NCBI GenBank assembly: GCA_011389655.1
Contig: JAABTX010000026.1
Span: forward strand, 1-36,752
Direction of reading: 5' to 3'
Source of the DNA: Thioalkalivibrio sp.
Lineage (GTDB): Bacteria > Pseudomonadota > Gammaproteobacteria > Ectothiorhodospirales > Ectothiorhodospiraceae
DNA: 36,752 bases
The notes under the pieces are model-generated. The model made no database searches, was not told the DNA's origin, and saw only the letters and a list, made by a program, of their open reading frames with translations. Of the stretch, positions 1 to 8,082 are shown piece by piece (the stretch's first letter is position 1; each line of letters begins with the position of its first letter). The translations under genes and the position numbers were made by a program.

Positions 1-1
1 G

Positions 2-82
2 CGCGGAGGTGCGGCCGAGGTGGAGCGCCGCGTAGCGGAGATCGCCGCGCTGATCGCCGGGAATCCCCGGCCCACCCAATAG
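2..82 (+). CDS. C-terminal end of an unidentified protein (partial)
   Basis: An open frame enters from the left edge and ends at TAG (80-82). The visible 26 residues end in AEIAALIAGNPRPTQ and look like a charged alpha helix with a short tail. Support for real coding is that the frame is open and reads like a helix, and that it is followed at once by an intergenic palindrome. The family cannot be identified from this fragment. It lies on the same strand as manC, 243 bp upstream, so it could belong to the same polysaccharide region, but nothing here shows that. Confidence 0.45.
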   Translation, partial: RGGAAEVERRVAEIAALIAGNPRPTQ

Positions 83-85
83 TCT

Positions 86-156
86 GTAGGGTGGGCCAAG
101 CGCAGCGGGCCCACCACTGTCCGGACGGTGGGCCCGCTCCGCTTGGCCCACCCTAC
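86..156. repeat. REP-like palindrome, GTAGGGTGGGCC family
   Basis: Left arm begins GTAGGGTGGGCCAAGCGCAG. The right arm is its reverse complement with one mismatch. The arms are about 30 bases around a loop of roughly 12 bases. The same sequence family recurs at 18352-18612. As RNA it would form a very stable hairpin, so it may end transcription of the upstream gene. Confidence 0.85.
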
Positions 157-266
157 GGGGTCTGAACGTGGAGACGCGCGGAGGTGCGGCCGAGGTGGAG
201 CGCCGCGTAGCGGAGATCGCCGCGCTGATCGCCGGGAATCCCCGGCCCACCCTACAGGGTCCTGAC

Positions 267-294
267 CCCCCTCTCCCGACGGCGGGAGAGGGGG
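267..294 (+). terminator. Perfect 12-bp stem hairpin upstream of manC
   Basis: CCCCCTCTCCCG (267-278) pairs perfectly with CGGGAGAGGGGG (283-294) around a four-base loop. There is no T run, so it is not a classical intrinsic terminator. It lies 31 bases before the manC start codon and could end upstream transcription or be another dispersed palindrome. Confidence 0.4.
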
Positions 295-325
295 TGGTGA
301 ACAACGCAAACGGGGTGTGACAGTC

Positions 326-1726
326 ATGGTGCATGCAGTGATTCTGGCCGGCGGCAATGGTACGCGGCTGTGGCCGCTGTCCCGGCGGCAGTTGCCCAAG
401 CAGTTTCTGCGCATCGAGGGCGAGCGTTCGCTGCTGGAGGCGACGCTGGACCGGCTGCAGCCGGTGGTGGATGCGGCCAACGCGCTGATCGTCACCGGCG
501 CGGAGCATGCACGCGGCGAGGCCTACCAGGCCCTGCACGACTTCCAGAAGCTGCTTGAACCCGTGGGCCGCAACACCGCACCGGCGATCGCGCTGGCGGC
601 GGCCTGGCTGAGCCGCAACGGGGATGACCCGGTGATGGTGGTGTTGCCTGCGGACCACGTGATCCGCGACCGGCCGGCCTTCCACGAGGCCCTGAACCGC
701 GCGATCTCGGCGGCCGAGGACGGCGCGCTGGTGACCTTCGGGATCCGCCCGACCGGTCCGGAGACCGGCTACGGGTACATCCGTGCAGTCACGGACGGCA
801 GCGCCGTGGCGCCGGTGGAGCGCTTCACCGAGAAGCCGGACCTCGCGACGGCGGAGGGGTTTCTGGCCGATGGGAACTACTGGTGGAACTCCGGCATGTT
901 CGTGTGGAAGGCATCCAGCATCCTCGCCGAGGTGCAGCGGCATTTGCCGGAGGTGCATGCGGTGCTGGAGCGCATCCGGTCGGAATGGGTGGATGCCGGT
1001 GGAGAAGATGCGCAGCCCGCGGTGGAGGCCCACTTCGATGCAATGCCCTCGATCTCGATCGACTACGGGGTGCTGGAACGCTCCGATCGGGTGCTGCTGG
1101 TCCCCTGCGACATCGGCTGGTCGGACGTCGGGAGCTGGGACGCGGTACACGATCTCGCGGTCCAGGATGAACACGGCAATGCGCTGCACGGCAACGCGCT
1201 CGCGATCGACTGCGAGAACACCATGGTGCACGGTGACCGGCGGCTGGTGGCCGCGGTGGGCGTGCGCGACCTGTGCGTGGTGGAGACGGCCGACGCGATC
1301 CTGGTCGCGCCCCGGGGGCAGACCCAGCGCGTGCGCGAGGTGGTGGACGAGCTCAGCCGCCGTGACGCCGCGGAGTGCCGCCTGCACCTGACCGTGCAGC
1401 GCCCCTGGGGGAGCTACACGGTGCTGGAGGATACGCCCGGATACAAGATGAAGCGCATCTCGGTCACGCCTGGCGCGAGCCTGAGCCTGCAGCGGCACCA
1501 GCACCGCTCGGAGCACTGGATCGTGGTGTCGGGGACCGCCACCGTGACCCGGGGCGAGGACCTCATCACCGTGGCCCCGAACGAGAGCACCTACATCCCG
1601 ATCGGGGTGCGCCACCGGCTGGAAAACCGGGGCAGGATCCCGCTGCAGATCATCGAGGTGCAGGTCGGGGAGTACCTCGAAGAGGACGACATCGAGCGCT
1701 TCGAGGACGTGTACCGGCGCCAGTAG
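326..1726 (+). CDS. manC: Mannose-1-phosphate guanylyltransferase / mannose-6-phosphate isomerase
   Basis: Bifunctional cytoplasmic enzyme of GDP-mannose synthesis: it isomerises fructose-6-P to mannose-6-P and transfers GMP from GTP to mannose-1-P. The N-terminus has the nucleotidyltransferase signature LAGGNGTRLWPLSR. The middle contains FTEKPD and NSGMFVW, and the C-terminal third is a cupin isomerase domain (PWGSYTVLEDTPGYKMKR, then LQRHQHRSEHW). At 466 residues it matches the usual type II length of about 470-480. ATG 326 is preferred over GTG 317 because the GGGG at 312-315 is well spaced only for 326; GTG 329 is a further possibility. GDP-mannose would feed exopolysaccharide or LPS sugars, but no glycosyltransferase is in view. 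Family assignment is firm; the symbol (manC, algA or cpsB) is a convention. Confidence 0.93.
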   Translation: MVHAVILAGGNGTRLWPLSRRQLPKQFLRIEGERSLLEATLDRLQPVVDAANALIVTGAEHARGEAYQALHDFQKLLEPVGRNTAPAIALAAAWLSRNGDDPVMVVLPADHVIRDRPAFHEALNRAISAAEDGALVTFGIRPTGPETGYGYIRAVTDGSAVAPVERFTEKPDLATAEGFLADGNYWWNSGMFVWKASSILAEVQRHLPEVHAVLERIRSEWVDAGGEDAQPAVEAHFDAMPSISIDYGVLERSDRVLLVPCDIGWSDVGSWDAVHDLAVQDEHGNALHGNALAIDCENTMVHGDRRLVAAVGVRDLCVVETADAILVAPRGQTQRVREVVDELSRRDAAECRLHLTVQRPWGSYTVLEDTPGYKMKRISVTPGASLSLQRHQHRSEHWIVVSGTATVTRGEDLITVAPNESTYIPIGVRHRLENRGRIPLQIIEVQVGEYLEEDDIERFEDVYRRQ

Positions 1727-1730
1727 GAGG

Positions 1731-2008
1731 CGAGCCCTTCCGGCGGTCAGGAACCGGGGATGGTCGCCCGGGGCTGGCCTCCTTCGGTGCGCGCCCTTAT
1801 TCAGGTAGAAGCGAGCCTGCTCGCGAACGCGCCGCAGGCGGGCCGAACGCCCGGGGGGCCATCTGGCGCTCATTCGCGTGCGAGGCACGCTCCTACACGG
1901 CCAGCCGAATCCCCATGTAGGAGCGAGCCTGCTCGCGAACGCGCCGCAGGCGCGCCGGACGCCGGGGGTTCCGCCCGGCGCCCATTCGCGTGCGAGGCAC
2001 GCTCCTAC
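1731..2008. repeat. Composite REP element, two 92-bp cores in tandem (112-bp period)
   Basis: Two direct copies at 1805-1896 and 1917-2008. Each begins with the palindrome GTAGGAGCGAGCCTGCTCGC (first copy GTAGAAGC) and ends with the opposing motif GCACGCTCCTAC. The stretch 1731-1804 before them (GGGGCTGGCCTCCT) is similar to 3586-3660, which precedes a third core at 3662-3752. The element lies between manC and its terminator. There is no coding evidence. Confidence 0.85.
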
Positions 2009-2060
2009 GCGGGCGCCCGGGGCCTGCGGCGACGGCGTTGGGCGGGTCTTCGGTGGCCAT

Positions 2061-2090
2061 GAAAGAACCCCGCCGGAGCGGGGTTCTTTC
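2061..2090. terminator. Bidirectional intrinsic terminator between manC and the DUF302 gene
   Basis: GAAAGAACCCCGC (2061-2073) pairs perfectly with GCGGGGTTCTTTC (2078-2090) around CGGA. Both strands end the stem with a T-rich segment, so it can serve convergent transcripts: manC on plus and the DUF302 gene, which stops at 2110, on minus. Confidence 0.85.
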
Positions 2091-2109
2091 GGTGCGGCCT
2101 GGGAGGTGC

Positions 2110-2589
2110 TTACTGCAGCACGCTCTCGAGGATGGCCTCGTTCTCGCCGGTGGCCTCGGCCATCACGGAGGCGACGGTGCCGCCGAAGGCCTGGGCCATC
2201 AGGCTGGTGTTCATCCGCGACACGATCACGCGATCGTCGTCGGTCTCATAGACCGAGATCCGGCAGGGCATCATCGAGGTCACGACCTTCGCGCCGTCCT
2301 CGGCCAGGATCTTGCCGGCATGGTGCGGCTGGCACAGTTCCAGTACCGCGACGCGGCCGACCTCGTAGCCGTAGGGGGTGACGGCGTCATGGATCATGTG
2401 CACGGTCGGCACCTTCCAGTCCTGCTCGGCAGCGGTGGTCTTGATCATCTCCACCGTGTCCTCGAAGTTGTAGAGGCTCTCGTCCTCGACGACCATCAGC
2501 TTCGGCGCGGCCGAGAAGGCGGTCAGCATCATCGCCACGATTCCCACGAGGAATCCGCCGATGCCGGTCATGATGAAACGCTTGGTCAT
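2110..2589 (-). CDS. DUF302 domain protein, membrane anchored
   Basis: 159 residues. An N-terminal hydrophobic segment (about residues 7-27) would act as a signal anchor or uncleaved signal peptide, leaving the rest in the periplasm. The remainder is a DUF302 domain with the typical pattern: FEDTVEMIKTTAAEQDWKVP near the start, then ELCQPHHAGKIL, and MMPCRISVYE before the C-terminal helix. The family's biochemical role is unknown; members are common in sulfur-oxidising and other chemolithotrophic proteobacteria. A good ribosome site (GGAGACACACC) precedes the ATG. The gene has its own AT-rich upstream region and a strong terminator, so it is probably transcribed alone. Confidence 0.85.
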   Translation of the reverse strand: MTKRFIMTGIGGFLVGIVAMMLTAFSAAPKLMVVEDESLYNFEDTVEMIKTTAAEQDWKVPTVHMIHDAVTPYGYEVGRVAVLELCQPHHAGKILAEDGAKVVTSMMPCRISVYETDDDRVIVSRMNTSLMAQAFGGTVASVMAEATGENEAILESVLQ

Positions 2590-2636
2590 GGTGTGTCTCC
2601 AGTTCTCATGCAGTTAACGGGATCAGAGTCCAGCAA

Positions 2637-2666
2637 GATCAAATATATTAGCTAATCCTTATGTAT
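2637..2666 (-). promoter_or_regulatory. AT-rich block with ATTAGCTAAT palindrome upstream of the DUF302 gene
   Basis: A short AT-rich island in GC-rich surroundings holds the perfect palindrome ATTAGCTAAT (2647-2656) and an overlapping minus-strand TAATAT that could be a -10 box. It lies about 60 bp upstream of the DUF302 start. No convincing -35 box was found, so it could be an activator- or repressor-controlled promoter. No factor is assigned. Confidence 0.35.
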
Positions 2667-2822
2667 GACCGGCATCATGCCACAGCCTCGTGCCGGCTTC
2701 AATCGCATTCTTTCGAAGGGCCTGCGGCCGGGCGGCCATAGCGGCGCGCCGGTCCTGGCTCCGTTTGACAAGCCCGGGCGGGAAACCGGTTAATGAGGCT
2801 TCATCTACAGGGAGGACAGGCG

Positions 2823-3563
2823 ATGGAAATCCGTACGATGCCATTGAGCAGGGGATGGGGGCTGTTCAGGCGTGGCTGGAACAGCTTCACGAAGGACTGG
2901 GTGACCTGGGTCCTGAGCTTCGTGATCTTCTTCGTGATCAGTATCGTGTTGAACCTGGTACCCCTGATTGGCGGGCTGGTGATGGCGGTGATCACGCCCG
3001 CACTGGTGGCCGGGTTCATGAAGATCGCGCACGATCTCGAGGCGGGGGAGACCGTCGGTGTCGGCCACCTGTTCCAGCCGATTCAGGATCACGAACGACG
3101 GGTGCCGCTGCTGCTGCTCGGGCTGGTGGCGCTGCTGGCGTCGGTGGTGCTGGCGGTGGTGCTGGCGCTGTTCGTCGGCGGCGCCGCGCACATGGGCGGC
3201 GCGGCTGGCGGCATGGGCGAGCCGATGGTCTTCCCGCTGGCGGGGATCGGCTTCTTCGGGCTGATCGTGCTCCTCCTCCTGTACCTGGTGATCTTCGCGG
3301 TGCTCGCCTTTTCGATCCCGCTGGTCTACTTCCGCGGGCTGGAGATCGCGGAGGCGATTCCGGCAAGCGTGCGCGGGACGCTGTTGAACATCGGCCCGCT
3401 GGTGATCTTCAGCCTGATCTACTTCGTGCTCGCGTTTCTGGCGATGATCCCGCTGGCGCTGGGCTTCCTGGTGCTCGGCCCGGTGGTGCTTGCGGCCCTG
3501 TACGGGGCGTATGTCGAGATCTTCGGTGGAGAGGTCGGGGTGCTGGAGGCCGAGGAGGTCTGA
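2823..3563 (+). CDS. BPSS1780-like integral membrane protein
   Basis: 246 residues, starting at the ATG after GGGAGGACAGGCG, an excellent ribosome site (an upstream in-frame ATG at 2793 has none). After the motif RGWGLFRRGWNSFTKDWVTW there are about five or six hydrophobic segments, including ones near residues 32-52, 92-115, 130-165 and 195-225. This resembles the BPSS1780 family of multi-spanning inner-membrane proteins, whose function is not established. The loop around residues 115-130 is rich in glycine and methionine. The gene is divergent from the DUF302 gene and followed by a REP element, so it is probably monocistronic. Confidence 0.7.
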   Translation: MEIRTMPLSRGWGLFRRGWNSFTKDWVTWVLSFVIFFVISIVLNLVPLIGGLVMAVITPALVAGFMKIAHDLEAGETVGVGHLFQPIQDHERRVPLLLLGLVALLASVVLAVVLALFVGGAAHMGGAAGGMGEPMVFPLAGIGFFGLIVLLLLYLVIFAVLAFSIPLVYFRGLEIAEAIPASVRGTLLNIGPLVIFSLIYFVLAFLAMIPLALGFLVLGPVVLAALYGAYVEIFGGEVGVLEAEEV

Positions 3564-3585
3564 CGTCAGAGGCGGCCCCCTGGGA

Positions 3586-3752
3586 TGCGAGCCCTCCCGG
3601 CGATTGGGCGCCGGGGATGCCGCCCAGGGGCTGGCCTCCTATAGCGCTCGCCCCGGCCCCTGTAGGAGCGAGCCTGCTCGCGAACGCGCCGCAGGCGCGC
3701 TGAACGCCGGGACCAATCCGACGCCGATTCGCGTGGCGGGGCACGCTCCTAC
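3586..3752. repeat. Composite REP element, third copy of the manC-downstream type
   Basis: The core 3662-3752 begins GTAGGAGCGAGCCTGCTCGC and ends GCACGCTCCTAC, closely matching the cores at 1805-1896 and 1917-2008. The preceding 3586-3660 segment is also related to 1731-1804, so the repeated unit is larger than the palindrome. It lies between the convergent BPSS1780-like gene and tatC. Confidence 0.8.
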
Positions 3753-3771
3753 ACGCTCGGCCAGGGGGGTC

Positions 3772-4920
3772 TCAGCCGTTGCCGGGGGTTCGCGTCTCTT
3801 CGGTCGGCGGGGAGGCGCTCTTGTCCTCGGTCGCGGACCCGGCCTGCGCCTTCCGGGAGGCGCGCTCTTCGGTGCGGGTACGCTCTTCCTCTTCCAGGCG
3901 GTCGAGCTCGGCGTCCATCTCCTCGGGGCTGAGGGGGCGGAAGCCGGTCTCGGAGGCCTTTGCGGTCGTGGCGCCGGCGGTGGCCGCGCCGGACGCGGCG
4001 GCTCCGGCCGCGGGGCCGGCCCCGCTGGCCCCTCCGCCCGGACGCGGGGTCTGACCGCCCGGACCGCCCTTGGGTCGCGGTCCGGAACCGCCGCCGCCCG
4101 GACCGCCGCCGCGGGGGCCGTCGTCGTCGGACCCGCCGTCATCGGCCGCTTCCTGCGCGGCCCGCTCCGCGGCCTTGCGCCTCTCCATCATCCTCGACAG
4201 CTGCAGTCCGATCTCGAAGAGCACCCACATCGGCAGGGCCAGCAGGGTCTGCGAGATGATGTCCGGCGGGGTCAGCACCATGCCGATCACGAAGGTGCCG
4301 ACGATCACGTAGGGCCGCTTGCGCGCCAGCTTCTCGGGCGTGGTGGCGCCCATCGACACCAGCAGGATGGTCGCGATCGGCACCTCGAAGGCGATGCCGA
4401 AGGCGATGAACAGCATGATCACGAAGTCGAGATAGCGCGAGATGTCGGTCATCACCGCGACGCCCTCGGGCGCGGTCGCGGTGAAGAAGGCGAAGATCAG
4501 CGGGAACACCACGAAGTAGGCAAAGGCCATCCCGAGGTAGAACAGCAGCGTCGAGGACAGTACCAGCGGTCCGGCGAGGCGCTTCTCGTGCTTGTACAGG
4601 CCGGGCGCGATGAAGGCCCAGAACTGGTAGAGGATGTACGGGATGGTCAGTACCACCGCCAGCAGCAGGACCAGCTTGAACGGGATCAGGAACGGCGCGG
4701 CCACCTCGATCGCGATCATGCTGGTGCCCTCGGGGAGGTGCGCCATCAGCGGCTTCGCGAGGAAGGTGTAGATCTGGTTCGCGAACGGGAACAGCGCGAG
4801 GAAGACGACCAGGATCGCCAGGAACATGCGCAGGATGCGATCGCGCAGTTCGACCAGATGGCTGAGCAGGGTTTCGGTGGCCTCCGGGGAGGGCTCGCCG
4901 GTGGTCTTGCCGTCGCTCAT
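3772..4920 (-). CDS. tatC: Sec-independent protein translocase TatC with a long C-terminal tail
   Basis: Polytopic inner-membrane receptor of the twin-arginine translocase, which exports folded proteins. Residues 1-245 form the canonical six-helix core: HLVELRDRI at the N-terminus, the periplasmic region around [13 protein letters not shown], then [17 protein letters not shown] and a later LTPPDIISQ. Typical TatC is about 250 residues; this one has 382. The extra 130 residues are low complexity (Gly/Pro/Ala/Ser) with an acidic amphipathic stretch [17 protein letters not shown]. The tail would be cytoplasmic. The start overlaps the tatB stop by four bases (ATGA), indicating translational coupling. 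Local substrates include SoxY. Confidence 0.95.
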   Translation of the reverse strand: MSDGKTTGEPSPEATETLLSHLVELRDRILRMFLAILVVFLALFPFANQIYTFLAKPLMAHLPEGTSMIAIEVAAPFLIPFKLVLLLAVVLTIPYILYQFWAFIAPGLYKHEKRLAGPLVLSSTLLFYLGMAFAYFVVFPLIFAFFTATAPEGVAVMTDISRYLDFVIMLFIAFGIAFEVPIATILLVSMGATTPEKLARKRPYVIVGTFVIGMVLTPPDIISQTLLALPMWVLFEIGLQLSRMMERRKAAERAAQEAADDGGSDDDGPRGGGPGGGGSGPRPKGGPGGQTPRPGGGASGAGPAAGAAASGAATAGATTAKASETGFRPLSPEEMDAELDRLEEEERTRTEERASRKAQAGSATEDKSASPPTEETRTPGNG

Positions 4921-5459
4921 GCCTTGTTCGCGTTGCCGTCGGAATCGGTGCGGCCGTCTTCATCGCCTGCGGCGGTTGTCCGTTCCTCGCGGCGGGGCGG
5001 CTCGGTCAGCAGGTCCGCATCCAGGTTGCCCTGGACGGGGACGCGCTTGACGCTCGGGCGGGTGTCCTCGGGGCGGTCACCGGATGCCTTCCCGGAAGGG
5101 GATCCGGATCCGGGCCGTTCCTCGGGGTCGAGCTTCTTCTTGCGCTTGTGCTGATCGGAAGCGGGCTCGTCGCGCAGGGCCTTCTCGGTATCGCGCAGGT
5201 CCTCGCGCAGCGTCTCCTCGGTGTCCTGCATCATGCTCTTGAGTTCCTGGATCTCCCTTTCCTGACCCTTGACCATCTCGCGCAGCTCCTCGGTCTGCAG
5301 CTCCTGCTCGATGTCCGAGCGCACGCTGTTCACGAAGCGCCGCGTCTTGCCCACGAAGCGCCCGATTTCGCGGGCGAGGCCGGGCAGACGCTCCGGTCCG
5401 ACCACCAGCAGCGCGATCAGGGTGATGATCAGGATTTCCCAGAAACCGATGTCAAACAT
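4917..5459 (-). CDS. tatB: Sec-independent protein translocase TatB
   Basis: 180 residues. Single N-terminal membrane helix ([20 protein letters not shown]), then the TatB hallmark [15 protein letters not shown] and a long amphipathic coiled-coil segment to about residue 95. The C-terminal 80 residues are polar, acidic and probably disordered. TatB works with TatC in recognising twin-arginine signals. It is the middle gene of tatABC, 42 bp after tatA and overlapping tatC by four bases. The starting sequence MFDIGF distinguishes it from TatA. Confidence 0.93.
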   Translation of the reverse strand: MFDIGFWEILIITLIALLVVGPERLPGLAREIGRFVGKTRRFVNSVRSDIEQELQTEELREMVKGQEREIQELKSMMQDTEETLREDLRDTEKALRDEPASDQHKRKKKLDPEERPGSGSPSGKASGDRPEDTRPSVKRVPVQGNLDADLLTEPPRREERTTAAGDEDGRTDSDGNANKA

Positions 5460-5501
5460 GGGCTATCCGGCGGCAAGGGGGGCGGCGGTGGGGTGGCCGG
5501 G

Positions 5502-5798
5502 TCAGGAAGGGCGCTCGCCGCTGCGGCCGGACTCGGCCTCCTTGCGCGCCTCGGCGTCGATCACGCGGCCCTTCTGCTGGTCCTCGACCTTCGGGATCTC
5601 CTCGCCCTCGCCCTCGCCTTCTTCCTTGTCCTTGTCCGCCTCGTCCGACTCGCCGCCGTCCTTGACCGCCTTGCGGAAACTCTTGACCGCGGAGCCGATG
5701 TCTCCGCCCATGTTGCGCAGCTTCTTGGTGCCGAACAGGAGCACCACGATGAGCAGGATGATGAGAAGCTGCCAGATGCTGATACCGCCGATCCCCAT
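5502..5798 (-). CDS. tatA: Sec-independent protein translocase TatA
   Basis: 98 residues, starting at the ATG preceded by GGAGGCATCC; an in-frame ATG at 5855 would add 19 residues with no match to the family. [20 protein letters not shown] is the membrane helix, followed by the [20 protein letters not shown] amphipathic helix diagnostic of TatA, then an acidic tail with GEGEGEE. TatA oligomers form the transport element of the Tat system. It is the first gene of tatABC and follows hisE after 186 bp, a his-tat order that is widespread in proteobacteria. Confidence 0.95.
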   Translation of the reverse strand: MGIGGISIWQLLIILLIVVLLFGTKKLRNMGGDIGSAVKSFRKAVKDGGESDEADKDKEEGEGEGEEIPKVEDQQKGRVIDAEARKEAESGRSGERPS

Positions 5799-5895
5799 GG
5801 GATGCCTCCGAATAACGCTGAAAATAACCCTAACGACCCCGGTGACCCGTGTCACCCCGAATGATGATCATCGCGGCGGCGGATCGCCCTCTTTG

Positions 5896-5940
5896 CCGTC
5901 TCTCCCGGCTCCCTTTCCAGGGTGGGAAAGAAGGAGACGG
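5896..5940 (-). terminator. Imperfect hairpin between hisE and tatA
   Basis: CCGTCTC (5896-5902) pairs with GAGACGG (5934-5940), and inside it CTTTCC (5913-5918) pairs with GGAAAG (5925-5930). The nested stem lies 45 bases past the hisE stop on the minus strand. It lacks a clean U-tract, so it may attenuate rather than end his transcription before tatABC. Confidence 0.3.
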
Positions 5941-5984
5941 GAAGCGCGATGCGCGAATTCCATCAAGAAGCGGTAGACCCCGAA

Positions 5985-6323
5985 TCAGTCCGAACGTTTG
6001 CCCGCCGTGACGCGGCCAGCCTTCTCGGCGATGCCGGAGAGGCCGAAGCGCCGGGCGAGTTCGTCCATCACGTCATCCGGGTGCAGTCCGCGCGCAGACA
6101 ATACCACGAGTGCGTGGAACCAGAGGTCGGCCATCTCCGAGACGACGGCCCGATCGTCCGGATTCTTCGCGGCGATCACCGTCTCCGTGGTCTCCTCGCC
6201 GAGCTTCTTCAGCATCACGTCGAGGCCGCGGTGGTGCAGGGACGCGACGTAGGAGGTCTCGGGATCCGCCCCGCGCCGGGCATCGATCACCTCCGCGAGC
6301 TCGCTCAGGATGTCCCGGTTCAC
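5985..6323 (-). CDS. hisE: Phosphoribosyl-ATP pyrophosphatase
   Basis: 112 residues, the usual length for stand-alone HisE. It hydrolyses phosphoribosyl-ATP to phosphoribosyl-AMP, the second step of histidine synthesis. Visible family features are [21 protein letters not shown] followed by TVIAAK and the metal-binding [11 protein letters not shown] helix. The start is GTG, overlapping the hisF stop by four bases (GTGA). No hisI cyclohydrolase lies between hisF and hisE, where it is often found, so that activity must be encoded elsewhere. Confidence 0.93.
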   Translation of the reverse strand: MNRDILSELAEVIDARRGADPETSYVASLHHRGLDVMLKKLGEETTETVIAAKNPDDRAVVSEMADLWFHALVVLSARGLHPDDVMDELARRFGLSGIAEKAGRVTAGKRSD

Positions 6324-7108
6324 GCCGGGCCCTCGCGCGCCGGACGCACCGGCACCCCGGCCGCCGCCATCGCCGCCTTCGCCTCGGCCACGGTGTGCTG
6401 CCCGAAGTGGAAGATGCTCGCCGCGAGCACTGCGTCGGCGTGCCCCTCGACTACCCCGTCCACCAGGTGCGCGAGCTCGCCCACGCCGCCGGATGCGATC
6501 ACCGGGATGGTCACCGCGTCGCTGATCGCGCGCGTCAGATCCAGGTCGAAGCCGATGCGGGTGCCGTCGCGGTCCATGCTGGTCAGCAGGATCTCGCCGG
6601 CCCCGAGCCGCGTCATCTTCTGCGCCCAGGCCACCGCGTCGAGGCCCGTGGGCCGCCGCCCGCCGTGGGTGTAGACCTCCCAGTGCGGGAATTCGGCGTC
6701 ATCGTCGACCCGCTTGGCGTCGATGGCCACGACGATGCACTGGCTGCCGACCTTGTCGGCCGCCTCGGCCACCAGTTCCGGACGGTGCACGGCCGCGGTG
6801 TTGATCGAGACCTTGTCCGCGCCGGCATTCAGCAGCCGGCGGATGTCGGTGACCTCGCGAATACCGCCGCCGACGGTCAGCGGGATGAAGACCTGCTGCG
6901 CCACCTGCTCGACCACGTGCAGGATGGTCTCGCGCTCGTCACTGCTCGCGGTGATGTCGAGAAAGGTGATCTCGTCGGCGCCCTGCTGGTCGTAGCGGCG
7001 CGCCACCTCCACCGGGTCGCCGGCATCGCGGATCCCGACGAAGTTCACGCCCTTCACCACGCGGCCGGCGTCGACGTCGAGACAGGGGATGATGCGGCGG
7101 GCGAGCAT
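6320..7108 (-). CDS. hisF: Imidazole glycerol phosphate synthase, cyclase subunit
   Basis: 262-residue (beta/alpha)8 barrel that, with the glutaminase HisH, makes imidazole glycerol phosphate and AICAR. The N-terminus [13 protein letters not shown] carries the first catalytic Asp, and VVAIDAKR the second. Phosphate-binding loops TVGGGIR and VIASGGVGE are present. ATG 7108 gives the canonical start; a GTG at 7114 would add two residues and overlap the hisA stop. It is translationally adjacent to hisA and hisE. Confidence 0.96.
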   Translation of the reverse strand: MLARRIIPCLDVDAGRVVKGVNFVGIRDAGDPVEVARRYDQQGADEITFLDITASSDERETILHVVEQVAQQVFIPLTVGGGIREVTDIRRLLNAGADKVSINTAAVHRPELVAEAADKVGSQCIVVAIDAKRVDDDAEFPHWEVYTHGGRRPTGLDAVAWAQKMTRLGAGEILLTSMDRDGTRIGFDLDLTRAISDAVTIPVIASGGVGELAHLVDGVVEGHADAVLAASIFHFGQHTVAEAKAAMAAAGVPVRPAREGPA

Positions 7109-7110
7109 GG

Positions 7111-7845
7111 TCACTCGCTGCCGCCCGCCACCGCAATCGCTTCCTGCAGCGTGAAGGCGCCCTCGTACAGCGCGCGGCCGACGATCACGCCGTCGACGCC
7201 GTCGTCCTCGATCTCCAGCAGGCGCCGGATGTCATCGACGGTGCTGACGCCACCGGATGCGATCACCGGAACGCGCACCTCGCGGGCCAGCCGCCCGGTC
7301 GCCTCCACATTGGCGCCCTGCATCATGCCGTCCCGGCTGATGTCGGTGTAGATGATCGCGACCACGCCGTCGGCCTCGAAGTGCTGCGCGAGATCGATCA
7401 CGTCGTGGTGGGAGAGCTTGGACCATCCATCCACCGCGAGCTTGCCGTCGCGGGCGTCGAGGCCGACGATGATGCGCCCCGGGAATTCCAGGCACAGATC
7501 GTTCACGAAATGCGGTGCGCTGACCGCCTTGGTCCCCACGATCACGTATTCCACGCCGGCCTCGAGATAGGCCAGCACGGTGTCGTCGTCGCGGATGCCG
7601 CCGCCGACCTGGATGCGCAGGTCCGGATAGGCCTCGGCGATCGCGTGGATTACTTCCCCGTTCTTCGGCACGCCCGCGAAGGCGCCGTCGAGGTCCACGA
7701 TGTGCAGCCGTTCTGCACCCGCATCCACCCAGCGCCCGGCCATTGCCACCGGATCGTCGCCGAAGACCGTGGATTCCTCCATCCGGCCCTGGCGCAGCCG
7801 GACGCACTTGCCTTCCTTGAGATCAATTGCGGGTATCACCAGCAT
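7111..7845 (-). CDS. hisA: Phosphoribosylformimino-5-aminoimidazole carboxamide ribotide isomerase
   Basis: 244-residue (beta/alpha)8 barrel catalysing the Amadori rearrangement of ProFAR to PRFAR, the substrate of HisHF. It starts [17 protein letters not shown] with catalytic Asp 8; the second Asp lies in the [11 protein letters not shown] segment, and phosphate loops are VGGGIRD and VIASGGVS. Two adjacent ATGs exist (7848 and 7845); GGAG is better spaced for 7845. The gene is separated from hisH by an unusual 234-bp spacer. Confidence 0.96.
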   Translation of the reverse strand: MLVIPAIDLKEGKCVRLRQGRMEESTVFGDDPVAMAGRWVDAGAERLHIVDLDGAFAGVPKNGEVIHAIAEAYPDLRIQVGGGIRDDDTVLAYLEAGVEYVIVGTKAVSAPHFVNDLCLEFPGRIIVGLDARDGKLAVDGWSKLSHHDVIDLAQHFEADGVVAIIYTDISRDGMMQGANVEATGRLAREVRVPVIASGGVSTVDDIRRLLEIEDDGVDGVIVGRALYEGAFTLQEAIAVAGGSE

Positions 7846-7848
7846 CAT

Positions 7849-8082
7849 CGACTCCGTTGCTAACGCTCATGTCCGTTCGCCGTTCCCGAGCATGAAACCA
7901 TCGCCGGCCCGTGACTTCGGGCATGCTGCCCTCCGCCCGTCGGGCCCGCCTGCGGCGGTTCGAAGTCCGCTCCCCGGCCCCTGGCGGCCTTGTCCGCAAG
8001 CGGGAGAGGGAGGCGCGCGGCCTTTACGCTAACGCTCATCGCACGCCGCCGCCACTCCTGACCATCAATGGTTGCAGTGCCT
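7849..8082. other. Spacer between hisH and hisA bounded by 12-bp direct repeats
   Basis: No credible coding frame. GCTAACGCTCAT occurs at 7859-7870 and again at 8028-8039, bracketing 157 bp. The interior contains CCCGTCGGGCCCGCC and a segment resembling the dispersed GGGAGAGG hairpins. This could be a small inserted element with a target duplication, or a remnant of duplication. It interrupts an otherwise compact his operon. Confidence 0.5.

Larger units (their letters stand above)
1..252. repeat. 77-bp direct duplication of a gene tail
   Basis: Bases 1-77 and 176-252 are identical over 77 bp, a period of 175 bp. The first copy is cut by the window edge, so the duplication may be longer. The first copy contains the last codons of an upstream gene. 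The second repeats that coding tail without the stop codon and lies just upstream of manC. Between them sits a long REP-like palindrome at 86-156. The likeliest history is a tandem duplication associated with the palindrome, but that is inference. Confidence 0.85.
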
